Source of the DNA: Rhodoblastus sp963713695
Lineage (GTDB): Bacteria > Pseudomonadota > Alphaproteobacteria > Rhizobiales > Beijerinckiaceae
Direction: 5' to 3'
Assembly: GCA_963713695.1 (NCBI GenBank)
Contig: CAVQMU010000005.1
Span: forward strand, 1-64,000
Length of the DNA: 64,000 bases
The notes beneath the pieces were generated by a model, which made no database searches, was not told where the DNA came from, and worked only from the letters and a program-made list of their open reading frames with translations. Shown piece by piece: positions 11,372 through 21,003 of the stretch. Each line of letters opens with the position of its first letter. The first letter of the stretch is position 1. A program made the translations under genes and the position numbers.

Positions 11372-11398
11372 TTAGCACTCTTCGATCGAGAGTGCCAA
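11372..11398 (-). promoter_or_regulatory. CIRCE operator (HrcA site)
   Basis: The inverted repeat TTAGCACTC, a nine-base spacer, then GAGTGCCAA matches the CIRCE consensus with one base changed in the second arm. It lies about 70 bases upstream of the groES start, where HrcA represses groESL in alphaproteobacteria. Confidence 0.95.
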
Positions 11399-11410
11399 CG
11401 CGCTGTCCGC

Positions 11411-11439
11411 AGATGGGCACGCCGTCGCCGCGCGTCAAG
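11411..11439 (-). promoter_or_regulatory. Probable heat-shock (RpoH-type) promoter of groESL
   Basis: Read on the minus strand, CTTGAC is followed about 16 bases later by CCCATCT, close to the RpoH pattern CTTG...CCCAT. It stands just upstream of the CIRCE element, so transcription would begin at the operator's edge. Identified by eye only. Confidence 0.55.
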
Positions 11440-11613
11440 AGGCGTTGGCGATCTGACCCTTGGAGGCTTTTCCAACACAAGGGGCGCCGGCGACGCGAAT
11501 ACTCTCGGCTCCGGATAACAGCGAAACTTTTCCGCGACGCTGCCGTAATCCCTACCAGAAGCCGGCGCAGTCGCATCGGCGGTCCGAAATTCGGACGAGA
11601 TGAGGTTTTTGCC

Positions 11614-11899
11614 ATGTCCAGCCAGCAATTCACCGCCTCCGCCATCAAGAAGACCGGCGTCGCTCTCGCCTTCACTCTGACTTTGGGCCTGACGGCCTTT
11701 TCCGCGGGCTCGGCCTCGGCTGATCCTTTGCAGGCCTACGAAGGCGGCTCGCGCGGCGGCGAGAGGATCTACGGTTTCGCTTACTCGCCCGAAAGCCGAG
11801 GTCCGGGCTCCTGCGAAGGCAGGCAGGGCGCCGCCATCCTCGGCGGAATTCGACACTGGCTCCGACGCCGGCCGTCCCGGCGCCGCTTGCCGTTACTGA
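11614..11899 (+). CDS. Small secreted protein of unknown function, probable frame break
   Basis: ATG 11614 starts MSSQQFTASAIKKTGVALAF, with a hydrophobic signal-peptide core and likely cleavage near ASA|DPLQAYEGG. As read the frame runs to 11919 with an arginine-rich tail that looks out of frame. Shifting by one base near 11797 gives an Ala/Pro-rich tail ending GRPGAACRY and a stop at 11897-11899, followed by a terminator 36 bases on. The mature protein would be about 60 residues. I do not recognise the family. It is divergent from groESL and shares its upstream region. Confidence 0.5.
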
Positions 11900-11935
11900 C
11901 TCCGTTGACGCCAGACTGATTTGACGCGTCGGGAC

Positions 11936-11967
11936 ATCCCGGGAAAGATGATTCTTCCCGGGATTTT
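11936..11967 (+). terminator. Rho-independent terminator
   Basis: ATCCCGGGAA at 11936-11945 pairs with TTCCCGGGAT at 11955-11964 and is followed by TTT. It supports a real gene ending near 11899. Confidence 0.7.
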
Positions 11968-12150
11968 CTATGGCCGAAAGCCGTTTTCGCAAAAGCCAGG
12001 CCTGCGCCTGCCGCTTCGCGCGCGGCGGCTCGGACGTATCTGAAATCGCCGGCATGACTGCCCCGGAGCCGGGTCGTTCATCGCACCGCATATGTCGAGC
12101 TGGGGGGAACGCGAGCTTGGAAATCGTGTCCCTGCCGTATAGACCGCGCG

Positions 12151-12177
12151 GAACCGGCCGAGAAACTCGGCCGGTTC
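12151..12177. repeat. Perfect 12-bp stem with a three-base loop
   Basis: GAACCGGCCGAG, loop AAA, CTCGGCCGGTTC. There is no T-run on either side. It lies 27 bases beyond the 3' end of the tRNA-Gly gene (in its direction), so it may act in ending or processing that transcript. Confidence 0.4.
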
Positions 12178-12203
12178 TAGCAATACAGCGATTTTTGGAA
12201 ATT

Positions 12204-12278
12204 TGGAGCGGGCGAAGGGATTCGAACCCTCGACCCCAACCTTGGCAAGGTTGTGCTCTACCCCTGAGCTACACCCGC
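12204..12278 (-). tRNA. tRNA-Gly (anticodon GCC)
   Basis: The minus strand folds as a full cloverleaf. The acceptor stem is GCGGGTG with CGCCCGC, the D-loop carries AGCTCAGGGGTAGAGC, the anticodon loop CTTGCCAAG holds GCC, and the T-arm is GTCGAGGGTTCGAATCCC. The discriminator is U and CCA is encoded (12204-12206). It decodes GGC and GGU glycine codons. Confidence 0.97.
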
Positions 12279-12528
12279 ATCCGTGGGACGACGCCCGGGG
12301 GAAGGGATGGGCGTCGTGGGCGCTATATGCCGCAAACGCTTCGACATTGCAACAGGGCCGCGGCGTTCTTTTTTCGCTAATTCGTCACAGCGGCGATTTT
12401 TACGGCGTTTTTTCCGTCGATGGCCTGCGCAAATGCGTGGAAACGGTTGCAGAAGAGCGCCAAGGCCGGCCATTTTACGGCAAATCGCCTCCAATGTCGC
12501 GAGACAGCGGCAGACTGCAGGACATGCG

Positions 12529-13456
12529 ATGCAACGGGCGGAACACATTCTTTCTCCTCAGCAACCAATGCGCAGGCGCCGAGCCGCCGACCTCATCGAC
12601 GTGACTCTGCAGGGGTTTCGCGCCGAGGTCATGGAAGAATCGACTGCGCCGTCTGGTGCTGGTCGATTTCTGGGCGCCGTGGTGCGGTCCCTGCAAACAC
12701 TTGGCCCGGTGCTCGAAAAACTCGTCAAGGCGGCGCGGGGAAAAATCCGCCTCGCCAAGATGAATATCGACCATGGCCTGAGATCGCCGAAAAGATGGGA
12801 ATACAATCCATTCCGGCGGTCGTCGCCTTCCAGGGCGGCCAGATGGTCGACGGATTTGTCGGCGTGCTCCCGAAAGCGAGATCAAGGCCTTCATCGAACG
12901 CTGCGGTCGGATCGGACGGACCCGACATCGAAGCCATCTATGCCGAGGCGCAAGCGCTGCTGGACGCCGGCGACGCGGAAGCCGCGCGAGCCGGCGTTCA
13001 TGACAGCGATGCTGGCAAGCTCGATCCGGCCCATGTCGGCGCGCGCGCCGGGACAGCCCGGGTGCTTGTCGCCCGCGGAAAAATTCGACGAGGCGAAAGG
13101 GCTGCTCGACGCCATTCCCATCAACCAAGTCGCAGGCTGCGCCCGTAGCGGCGGCGCGCGCCGAGCTGGCGCTGGCCGGACAGGCCGGCGCGGTCGGCGA
13201 TCTCGCCGCCTGGCCGCCCGGGTCGAAAAGGCTCCCGACGACCATCAGGCCCGCTATGAACTCGCCGTGGCCCTGAACGCCGCGGGGACAGCGGGAGGCG
13301 GCGGCGACGGAATTGCTGCAGTCGTTCAAGCGCGACCGCGGCTGGAACGACGGGGCGGCGCGGAAGTTGCTCCTGCAATTGTTCCAGAGCTGGGGACCGC
13401 TCGATCCCGCGACGCGTTCGGCGCGGCGGCAGCTGTCGTCGCTGTTGTTTTCGTGA
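12529..13456 (+). CDS. cnoX: Thioredoxin-TPR co-chaperone (CnoX/YbbN type), several frame breaks as read
   Basis: Pieces in all three frames join into one protein. An N-terminal DVTLQGFRAEVMEES is followed by LVLVDFWAPWCGPCKHL with the redox motif WCGPC, then PVLEKLVKAARGKIRLAKMN, MGIQSIPAVVAFQGGQMVDG and a TPR-like C-terminus ending QLSSLLFS before TGA at 13454-13456. This order (thioredoxin fold, then a YbbN-type TPR tail) and a length near 305 residues match CnoX, which protects unfolded proteins under oxidative stress and hands them to GroEL, fitting its position near groESL. At least four frame changes are needed. The start near 12529 is uncertain. Confidence 0.75.
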
Positions 13457-13473
13457 CGGCACAGGCCATGGCG

Positions 13474-14153
13474 ATGTAACAAGACCTACCACAGGGCTTC
13501 CGACCTCCCCGAGGACATTCCGCTCTTTCCGCTGTCCGGCGCGATCCTGCTGCCGGGCGGCCAATTGCCACTGAACGTGTTCGAGCCCCGCTATCTCGCC
13601 ATGTTCGACGACGCCATGCGCGGCGAGCGCATCATCGGCGTGGTCCAGCCGGCCTCCGGCGTCGACGCGGCCCCGGGCGAAACCCCGGCCCTGCGCGCGA
13701 TCGGCGCAGCGGGCCGAATCACCCAGCTGTCGGAAACCGGCGACGGGCGCTATTTCGCGGTGCTGAGCGGCATAGCCCGGTTCAGGCTGGTGGCGGAGCT
13801 CGAATTGCCCACCCCCTATCGCCAGGCGAAAGTGGATTACGAGGGGTTTTCCGAGGATTTCGCGCCGGAGGAGAATTTGAGCGAACGTTCCGCCGGGCGA
13901 ACAGCGCGAAAATCTCAATGGCATCGCCTTCGATCTGGCGCGGGCGTTGAAGCTCGACATAGCCCGCAAGGACATCGAAGCCATGCCGGATTTTGACATG
14001 ATCTCGGTTTTCGCCATGATCGGCCCCTTCAATCCGGCCGAAAAGCAGGCCCTGCTCGAAGCGCACGATCTCGACGCCCGCGCCGACCTGCTGCTCGCCC
14101 TCGCCGAAATCGCGCTTTCGCGGGCCACCAAGGCGGCCAAGCCGCTGCAATAG
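13474..14153 (+). CDS. LON-substrate-binding-domain protein, frame breaks as read
   Basis: About 225 residues when corrected. The core IPLFPLSGAILLPGGQLPLN followed by VFEPRYLAMFDDAMRGERIIG is the N-terminal LON (ATP-dependent protease substrate-binding) domain without any protease or ATPase part, as in the widespread stand-alone LON-like proteins. An ATG at 13474 (or 13468) joins the domain if one T is removed at 13477. A second break near 13880 links to PPGEQRENLNGIAFDLARAL and the C-terminal helix bundle ending TKAAKPLQ. It follows the cnoX-like gene by about 20 bases and precedes the Trm112 gene, probably one operon. Its molecular role is not known. Confidence 0.82.
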
Positions 14154-14181
14154 CCAAGCCGCTGCAATCAGGAACCAAGCC

Positions 14182-14418
14182 ATGAACGAAGCCGACGCCC
14201 CGAAACCGGACGAGGCCGCCGAAGCCCGCGTCGCGCCAACCTCCGCCGGCGTGGATCCGCGCCTGCTGGAAATCCTGGTCTGCCCGCTGACCAAGACCAC
14301 ATTGCGCTACGACCGCGAGCGCAATGAACTGGTGTCGCTCGCCGCTCATCTCGCCTATCCGATCCGCGACGGCATTCCAATCATGCTGCCGGAAGAGGCG
14401 CGAAGAATTGACGAGTGA
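14182..14418 (+). CDS. Trm112-family protein
   Basis: 78 residues. The core VDPRLLEILVCPLTKTTLRY and AYPIRDGIPIMLPEEARRI is the bacterial Trm112/YcaR zinc-ribbon-like fold, which in other organisms acts as a small partner of methyltransferases. Only one cysteine (CPLTK) remains, as is usual in proteobacterial members. The N-terminal 22 residues are a low-complexity Ala/Glu/Pro lead. It starts 28 bases after the LON-domain gene stop and probably belongs to that operon. Confidence 0.88.
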   Translation: MNEADAPKPDEAAEARVAPTSAGVDPRLLEILVCPLTKTTLRYDRERNELVSLAAHLAYPIRDGIPIMLPEEARRIDE

Positions 14419-14619
14419 CGTCAACCGGCACTGCTGCTTTATTTTGCTGATTGCCTAATTTGGTCTCGAATCGACGGCGTGACGGAAGGGCCGCTTCCTG
14501 CGAACTTTCCGGCCGATACGTCGAGCCTTGCGACAATGGCGCGCACTTGTGCAATTTGCCTATAAATGCCACAGATGACGCTTGCGCGATGGGCGCAGGC
14601 GATTCAATCCGGCACATCC

Positions 14620-14958
14620 ATGAAACTGATCACCGCCATCATCAAACCCTTCAAGCTCGATGACGCACGCGAAAAACTGACGGAATTGCGCATCGACGGC
14701 ATGACCGTCAGCGAGGCCAAGGGCTATGGCCGACAGAAGGGCCACACGGAAATCTATCGCGGCGCCGAATATGTCGTGAGCTTCCTCCCCAAGATGCGAA
14801 TTGAGGTGGTCGTCCGCGACGAACAGGTCGAGCCCGTAATCGAAGCGCTGCGCGCCGCGACCCATACCGGCCAGATCGGCGACGGCAAGATTTTCGTCAG
14901 CCCGGTCGAGCGCGCGGTTCGCATCCGCACCGGCGAAACCGACAACGACGCGATCTAG
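14620..14958 (+). CDS. glnK: Nitrogen regulatory protein PII (first copy)
   Basis: 112 residues, the exact PII length. It senses 2-oxoglutarate and ATP/ADP and blocks the adjacent ammonium channel. The start is ATG 14620, giving MKLITAIIKPFKLDDAREKL. The T-loop GYGRQKGHTEIYRGAEY carries the uridylylated Tyr51, and the C-terminal signature TGQIGDGKIFV is intact. It is followed after about 100 bases by amtB, the standard pairing; hence glnK rather than glnB. No convincing sigma-54 site was found upstream. Confidence 0.96.
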   Translation: MKLITAIIKPFKLDDAREKLTELRIDGMTVSEAKGYGRQKGHTEIYRGAEYVVSFLPKMRIEVVVRDEQVEPVIEALRAATHTGQIGDGKIFVSPVERAVRIRTGETDNDAI

Positions 14959-14962
14959 AACC

Positions 14963-15020
14963 CGTCCCGCCCAAGCATCCGTCCCGCCCAAGCGTCCGTC
15001 CCGCCCAAGCGTCCGTCCCG
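14963..15020. repeat. Tandem 17-bp repeat between glnK and amtB
   Basis: Three copies of CGTCCCGCCCAAGCRTC (14963-14979, 14980-14996, 14997-15013) plus a partial fourth fill the gap between the two genes. The first copy has A and the others G at position 15. Confidence 0.9.
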
Positions 15021-15059
15021 GTCGCCGCTAAAACTCCATCCCGCCAGTGGATCGCCACC

Positions 15060-16370
<1,311 letters not shown>

Positions 16371-16453
16371 CGGCGTGCTGAAATTCGTTCAATTGTGAAC
16401 CAATTAGCGGCTCGCGCGCCCGTGGGGCGCTGCGCATTCAAGGCCGGCCGGAC

Positions 16454-17346
16454 ATGTCAAAGGCGATCATCGAGCTTCTGGACATTCTCGATCTCGAAAA
16501 GATCGAGGAAAATCTTTTCCGCGGACGCAGTCCACAGGTTGGCTGGCAGCGCGTCTTCGGCGGCCTCGTCATCGCCCAGGCGCTGGTCGCGGCGCAGCGC
16601 ACGGTCGAAACGTTCATTCCCCATTCCCTGCACGCCTATTTTTTGCTCGGCGGAGATCCCGGGGCGCCCATCGTCTATCAGGTCAAGCGCCTGCGCGACG
16701 GCCGCAGCTTCGCCACCCGCCGCTGCGAGGCCATCCAGCACGGACGCGTGATCTTTTCGCTCGCCGCCTCCTTCCATCTCGACGAGCCGGGCCTGGAGCA
16801 CGCCTTCGCCGCGCCCGAAGTTCCGCAGCCCGAGGATCTGCCCGACGAGAGCGAATTCGTGAGCCGCCACGGCGCGCGCATGCCTGAAGCGGTGCGGCGT
16901 TATTTCGAGCGCGAACGGCCGATCGAAATGCGCCCGATCGACGCCCGCCGCTACATTTCGCGCGGCAGCAAGGCGGACGTCGTGCAGAAAATCTGGATAA
17001 GGACGTCCGCGCCGCTTCCTGACGATCCCGCCATCCACCGCGCCGCCCTGGCCTATCTCTCCGACATGACGCTGCTCGACACCGCCCTGATCGCGCATGG
17101 CCGCTCAGTGTTCAATCCGGAGATCCAGGCGGCCAGCCTCGACCACGCGCTCTGGCTTCATCGCCCCTTTCGCGCCGACGAATGGCTGCTCTATGTCCAG
17201 GACAGTCCCAACGCCTGCGGAGCGCTCGGATTCAGCCGCGGCGCCCTTTTTCGCGCAAGGGCGAGCTGATCGCTTCTGTGGCGCAGGAGGGTTTGATCCG
17301 GCTCAGGGGCGATTTCAAGCGCGAATCCGGCGAGGAATTGCCTTGA
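16454..17346 (+). CDS. tesB: Acyl-CoA thioesterase II, one frame break as read
   Basis: About 297 residues as a double hotdog fold. MSKAIIELLDILDLEKIEEN is followed by FRGRSPQVGWQRVFGGLVIAQALVAAQRTV and PHSLHAYFLLGGDPGAPIVY, the TesB pattern, and SLDHALWLHRPFRADEWLLY near the end. It hydrolyses fatty acyl-CoA to free acid and CoA. The frame breaks near 17252 at a T-run: adding one T restores RGALFSRKGELIASVAQEGL and the stop at 17344-17346. This is one of the few breaks with a deletion sign. It lies between two glnK-amtB pairs on the same strand with no obvious functional link. Confidence 0.9.
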
Positions 17347-17487
17347 TCTGATTAATTTGGCGGCATTTATACTTTCCTTATGCGGTCCGGCGCCTAAAAA
17401 TTAGCCTGCTGCCCGGATGCCGCGCACCGGCCGCTGAGAATTTCAAAAAACAGCATTCTTATCAAAGAGTTAAAGAATCGCTTTTTC

Positions 17488-17503
17488 TGGCATGGTCCTT
17501 GTT
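17488..17503 (+). promoter_or_regulatory. Sigma-54 promoter candidate upstream of the second glnK
   Basis: TGGCATGGTCCTTGTT matches the -24/-12 consensus TGGCAYG-N4-TTGCW except for T in place of C in the -12 box. It is 93 bases upstream of glnK at 17596, as expected for an NtrC/RpoN-controlled glnK-amtB operon. Confidence 0.65.
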
Positions 17504-17595
17504 AAGCGAGGCGGTGCCGGGTGGCTTCCTCCCTGCCCGGCAGGCCGCCCAAACGCTAGACGGTTCGATCTCGCGAAAAAAACAGGGAACACCAA

Positions 17596-17934
17596 ATGAA
17601 AATCGTAATGGCGATCATTAAGCCGTTCAAGCTGGACGAGGTGCGCGACGCGCTCACCAACGTCGGCGTGCACGGACTGACAGTCACGGAAGTCAAGGGC
17701 TATGGCCGCCAGAAGGGCCATACCGAGATTTACCGCGGCGCAGAATATGCCGTGAGCTTTCTGCCGAAATTGAAGATCGAGGTCGCAGTCTCCACCGATG
17801 TGCTGGACAAGACCATCGAGACGATCTCCGCCGCCGCCCGCACCGGCCAGATTGGCGACGGCAAGATTTTCGTCAGCCCGCTGGAGCAGGCGATCCGCAT
17901 CCGCACCGGCGAGCGCGATTCCGACGCTCTTTGA
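17596..17934 (+). CDS. glnK: Nitrogen regulatory protein PII (second copy)
   Basis: 112 residues with start ATG 17596 giving MKIVMAIIKPFKLDEVRDAL. The T-loop GYGRQKGHTEIYRGAEY with Tyr51 and the TGQIGDGKIFV signature are intact. It is close to the copy at 14620 but differs most in the middle (VSTDVLDKTIETISAA). It lies 25 bases before the second amtB and is preceded by a sigma-54 promoter candidate, so this pair is the better candidate for nitrogen-limitation control. Confidence 0.96.
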   Translation: MKIVMAIIKPFKLDEVRDALTNVGVHGLTVTEVKGYGRQKGHTEIYRGAEYAVSFLPKLKIEVAVSTDVLDKTIETISAAARTGQIGDGKIFVSPLEQAIRIRTGERDSDAL

Positions 17935-17959
17935 TTCCCCTTTTTGTCAGGATACAAAT

Positions 17960-19492
17960 ATGCTTTCGTTCCCCTCCCGCAAGACTGCGCTGCGCGCGCT
18001 GGGTCTCGGCATTGCCGGCGCGGCGCTCTGCGCCGCCGCCGCCTATGCGCAGACAGCTGCGCCCGCCGCCGCGCCCGCAGCGGCCGACGCCGCAACAGCC
18101 GCCGCCCCTGCGCTCGTACCTAACAAGGGCGACACCGCCTGGATGCTGACGTCCTCGGCCCTCGTGCTGATGATGTCCATCCCCGGCCTCGCGCTGTTCT
18201 ACGGCGGCCTCGTCCGCACCAAGAACATGCTCTCCGTTCTCGCCCAGGTCTTCGCCATCGTCTCGATGGTCGGCGTCCTCTGGGTGCTCTACGGCTATTC
18301 CGAAGCCTTCACCAACGGCGGCTCGCTCAATAATTACGTCGGCGGCTTCTCCAAGGCCTTCCTGTCGGGCGTCGACGCCAACGCCACAGCGGCGACCTTC
18401 TCGAACGGCGTCGTCATTCCGGAACTAGCCTACATGGTCTTCCAGATGACCTTCGCGATGATCACCCCGGCGCTGATCGTCGGCGCCTTCGCCGAGCGAA
18501 TCAAATTCTCGGCGGTGATGCTGTTCGTGCTGCTCTGGGTCACGGTAATCTATTTCCCGATCGCTCACATGGTCTGGTATTGGGCCGGCCCGGACGCGAT
18601 CGGCGATGCGGCCAAGGCGCTTGCGGCGGCTTCGGGCGACGCGGCCAAGGCGGCGGCTCAGGCCAAGCTTGACGCGGCCAATTCCGATGCCGGCTGGCTG
18701 TTCCAGTTGGGCGCGCTTGATTTCGCCGGCGGCACGGTCGTGCACATCAACGCGGGCATCGCCGGCCTCGTCGGCGCAATCATGATCGGCAAGCGCATCG
18801 GCTATGGCAAGGAAGCCCTGCCCCCGCACTCGCTGACCATGTCGATGATCGGCGCCTCGCTCCTGTGGGTGGGCTGGTTCGGCTTCAACGCCGGCTCCAA
18901 CCTCGAAGCCAATGGCACGACGGCCCTGGCCTTCGTCAACACGATGGTCGCCACCGCCGCCGCGGCGCTGTCCTGGCTGCTGGTCGAATGGGCCGTCAAG
19001 GGCAAGCCCTCGCTGCTCGGCATGATCTCGGGCGCGGTCGCCGGCCTCGTGGCCGTGACGCCGGCTTCCGGCTACGCCGGCCCGATGGGCTCGCTGGTGC
19101 TCGGCCTCATCGTGTCGCCGCTCTGCCTGTTCTTCGTCTCCACGGTGAAGAGCAAGTTCGGCTATGACGACGCGCTCGACGTTTTCGGCGTCCATTGCGT
19201 CGGCGGCATCACCGGCGCGATCGGCACCGGCATCCTCGTCGCCCCGGCCCTGGGCGGCGTCGGCATCACCGATTATACCAACTTCGCCCACAACAACGCG
19301 GGAACCTACGACATGCTCGCGCAGGTGATCATCCAGGCCAAGGCGGTCGGGACGACGCTGCTGTGGTCGGGCGTCGGCTCGGCGATCCTCTACAAGATCG
19401 TCGATCTCGTGGTTGGACTTCGTCCCGCTCCCGAACAGGAGCGCGAAGGCCTCGACATCTCCGATCACGGCGAACGCGCTTACAACTACTGA
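17960..19492 (+). CDS. amtB: Ammonium transporter (second copy, longer)
   Basis: 510 residues. A signal-like N-terminus is followed by an Ala/Pro-rich stretch and then 11 membrane segments. The landmarks GLALFYGGLVRTKNMLSVLAQ, DFAGGTVVHINAGIAGLVGA and ALDVFGVHCVGGITGAI are present, with both pore histidines. Compared with the copy at 15060 it has an extra Ala/Lys-rich loop around residues 215-240. The start ATG 17960 follows CAGGA. It forms an operon with glnK and ends in a strong terminator. Confidence 0.96.
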   Translation: MLSFPSRKTALRALGLGIAGAALCAAAAYAQTAAPAAAPAAADAATAAAPALVPNKGDTAWMLTSSALVLMMSIPGLALFYGGLVRTKNMLSVLAQVFAIVSMVGVLWVLYGYSEAFTNGGSLNNYVGGFSKAFLSGVDANATAATFSNGVVIPELAYMVFQMTFAMITPALIVGAFAERIKFSAVMLFVLLWVTVIYFPIAHMVWYWAGPDAIGDAAKALAAASGDAAKAAAQAKLDAANSDAGWLFQLGALDFAGGTVVHINAGIAGLVGAIMIGKRIGYGKEALPPHSLTMSMIGASLLWVGWFGFNAGSNLEANGTTALAFVNTMVATAAAALSWLLVEWAVKGKPSLLGMISGAVAGLVAVTPASGYAGPMGSLVLGLIVSPLCLFFVSTVKSKFGYDDALDVFGVHCVGGITGAIGTGILVAPALGGVGITDYTNFAHNNAGTYDMLAQVIIQAKAVGTTLLWSGVGSAILYKIVDLVVGLRPAPEQEREGLDISDHGERAYNY

Positions 19493-19519
19493 GACGATCG
19501 ATCCAGGACGCGCAAAGCA

Positions 19520-19547
19520 AAGGCGGCGGGGAAACCCGCCGCCTTTT
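19520..19547 (+). terminator. Terminator of the second glnK-amtB operon
   Basis: AAGGCGGCGGG, loop GAAA, CCCGCCGCCTT followed by TT. The opposite strand also has a short T-run, so it may serve the converging regulator gene too. Confidence 0.85.
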
Positions 19548-19615
19548 GTCATGTCTCGGAGGCCAGTAAAAACGGCGCCAGCGGCGGGCGATGTTTCACC
19601 GCGAAGGCCGGCACT

Positions 19616-20314
19616 TCAGTTTCGTTCGCCATTCTCGGGCGCATAGGCCAGCCGGTATCCAACGCCGGCCTCCGTCAGCAGGATTTTCGGCGAAGCCGGG
19701 TCGATTTCTATCTTCTGGCGCAGGCGGCGAACGAGAACGCGCAGGTATTGCGCGCTCATGTCATGCGTCGCGCCCCACAGCTTTTGCAGGATGAATTGAT
19801 GCGGCACGATGCGATCGGCGTCGCGCATCAGCACCTGCAACAGCGCCAGCTCCTTGCGCGTGAGCTTGTGGGTCTGGCCGCGCACCAGCGCCGTTCTCTT
19901 GGCGAGGTCGAATGTGACGTCCCTGCCCGCAACGATCCCCACGCCGTCCTTCCGGGCGCCGCGCAGGTGAACGCGGATGCGCGCGAGCAATTCCCCCATG
20001 CCGAATGGCTTGCAGACATAGTCGTTGGCGCCGGCGTCCAGCGCCTCGATTTTTTCCGCTTCACGGCTGCGCGCGGAAATGACGATGATGGGCGCCGCCG
20101 ACGACTCGCGCACGGTGCGGATCACTTCCTTGCCGTCGATATCCGCCAGGGCCAGTTCGAGCAGCACCAGATCGGGCTGCTGCGTCAAAATCAGATCGAT
20201 CGCCTGAAGGCCGGAATCGACCTGGACGACGTCGAAGCCGGCTTCGCCGAGCAGTTGCCGCAAAATGCGATGCGAATTGGGCTGGTTGTCAACGATGAGA
20301 ATGCCGGGCTTCAT
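19616..20314 (-). CDS. OmpR/KdpE-type response regulator with Glu in place of the phospho-acceptor Asp
   Basis: 232 residues: receiver domain (about 1-118) and winged-helix DNA-binding domain (about 130-228, ending AGVGYRLAYAPENGERN). The acidic pocket reads ILIVDN and the phospho-site region DLVLLELALADIDG, where Glu53 (codon GAA) replaces the usual Asp. The switch Lys is present in YVCKPF. Glu here often mimics the phosphorylated state, so the protein may be constitutively active. No histidine kinase is adjacent. It is divergent from the porin gene at 21004 and is a candidate regulator of it. It resembles the regulator at 25040, which keeps the Asp. Confidence 0.88.
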   Translation of the reverse strand: MKPGILIVDNQPNSHRILRQLLGEAGFDVVQVDSGLQAIDLILTQQPDLVLLELALADIDGKEVIRTVRESSAAPIIVISARSREAEKIEALDAGANDYVCKPFGMGELLARIRVHLRGARKDGVGIVAGRDVTFDLAKRTALVRGQTHKLTRKELALLQVLMRDADRIVPHQFILQKLWGATHDMSAQYLRVLVRRLRQKIEIDPASPKILLTEAGVGYRLAYAPENGERN

Positions 20315-21003
20315 TTCGTGGAGATCGCCCCTTGGACTTTAAAGCCAGTCCGCTTGCGCGGACCATCGATTTAACGGGAGTCCAGAGCCCGGATCAGGCT
20401 CCAGCCCTGGCGCCTGCGCGCCGATGCCGACTGTATCAAGCAATAGGCGGACCATAGCCGCGTTTCAAGCAAATGGACGGCGATCGCGGCGCGAAGGCGC
20501 GAACTTTGTCGGAAAACCGCTACGCCGACCGCGATTGGCTAATTTTCAGGCTCCTCTGAAGGGATTGCGAAATATAGCAAAAAACAACTCCCGCATATTA
20601 TTTGGATATGCTTGTGCTGTTGTTTTAGGCAGAAACATTACCAGACCACGGCGCGCGCCAAGGCTGCGGCAAGCCCCGCATTTTGCGCATTGCTCTCCGT
20701 TATTCGTTGAAAACTCGAGATATTTCCGCTGTGAAAGCCGCCGTGATTCGGTCGGGTCGAGCGCTGATTCCTGGATTCGGGCGCCCCGCAGCTGTAATAA
20801 ATTCGCAACACTTGTTGGAAAGTTGACGGAATTGCGGTGAAAACCAGGACGCCTGGCCAAGCTCGCCTGCGGGTAACATATTGATTTTTAATACTAATTA
20901 AAAATATGATATGAAAATGTTATGTCGTCTTTATGGAAAGCTTATGGCGATAATAATGCGGGCGTGTAAATTTCGGCCATCAAACATAGGAGTAGATATC
21001 CTG
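20315..21003. other. Intergenic region upstream of the first BBP2-type porin
   Basis: No gene seen. It holds an AT-rich 3' part with an inverted repeat (TTTTTAAT at 20885-20892, ATTAAAAA at 20897-20904). Two motifs recur upstream of the next porin: TGTAATAAATTCGCAACAC at 20793-20811 and GATATGAAAATGTTATGTC at 20908-20926. Confidence 0.6.

Noticed and set aside
14537..14552. TGGCGCGCACTTGTGC as a sigma-54 promoter for the first glnK.
   Set aside because: The distance and the -12 box do not match; the GG-N10-GC rule fails.
14963..15020. 17-bp repeats considered as a CRISPR array.
   Set aside because: Copies are contiguous with no unique spacers and too short; no cas genes nearby.
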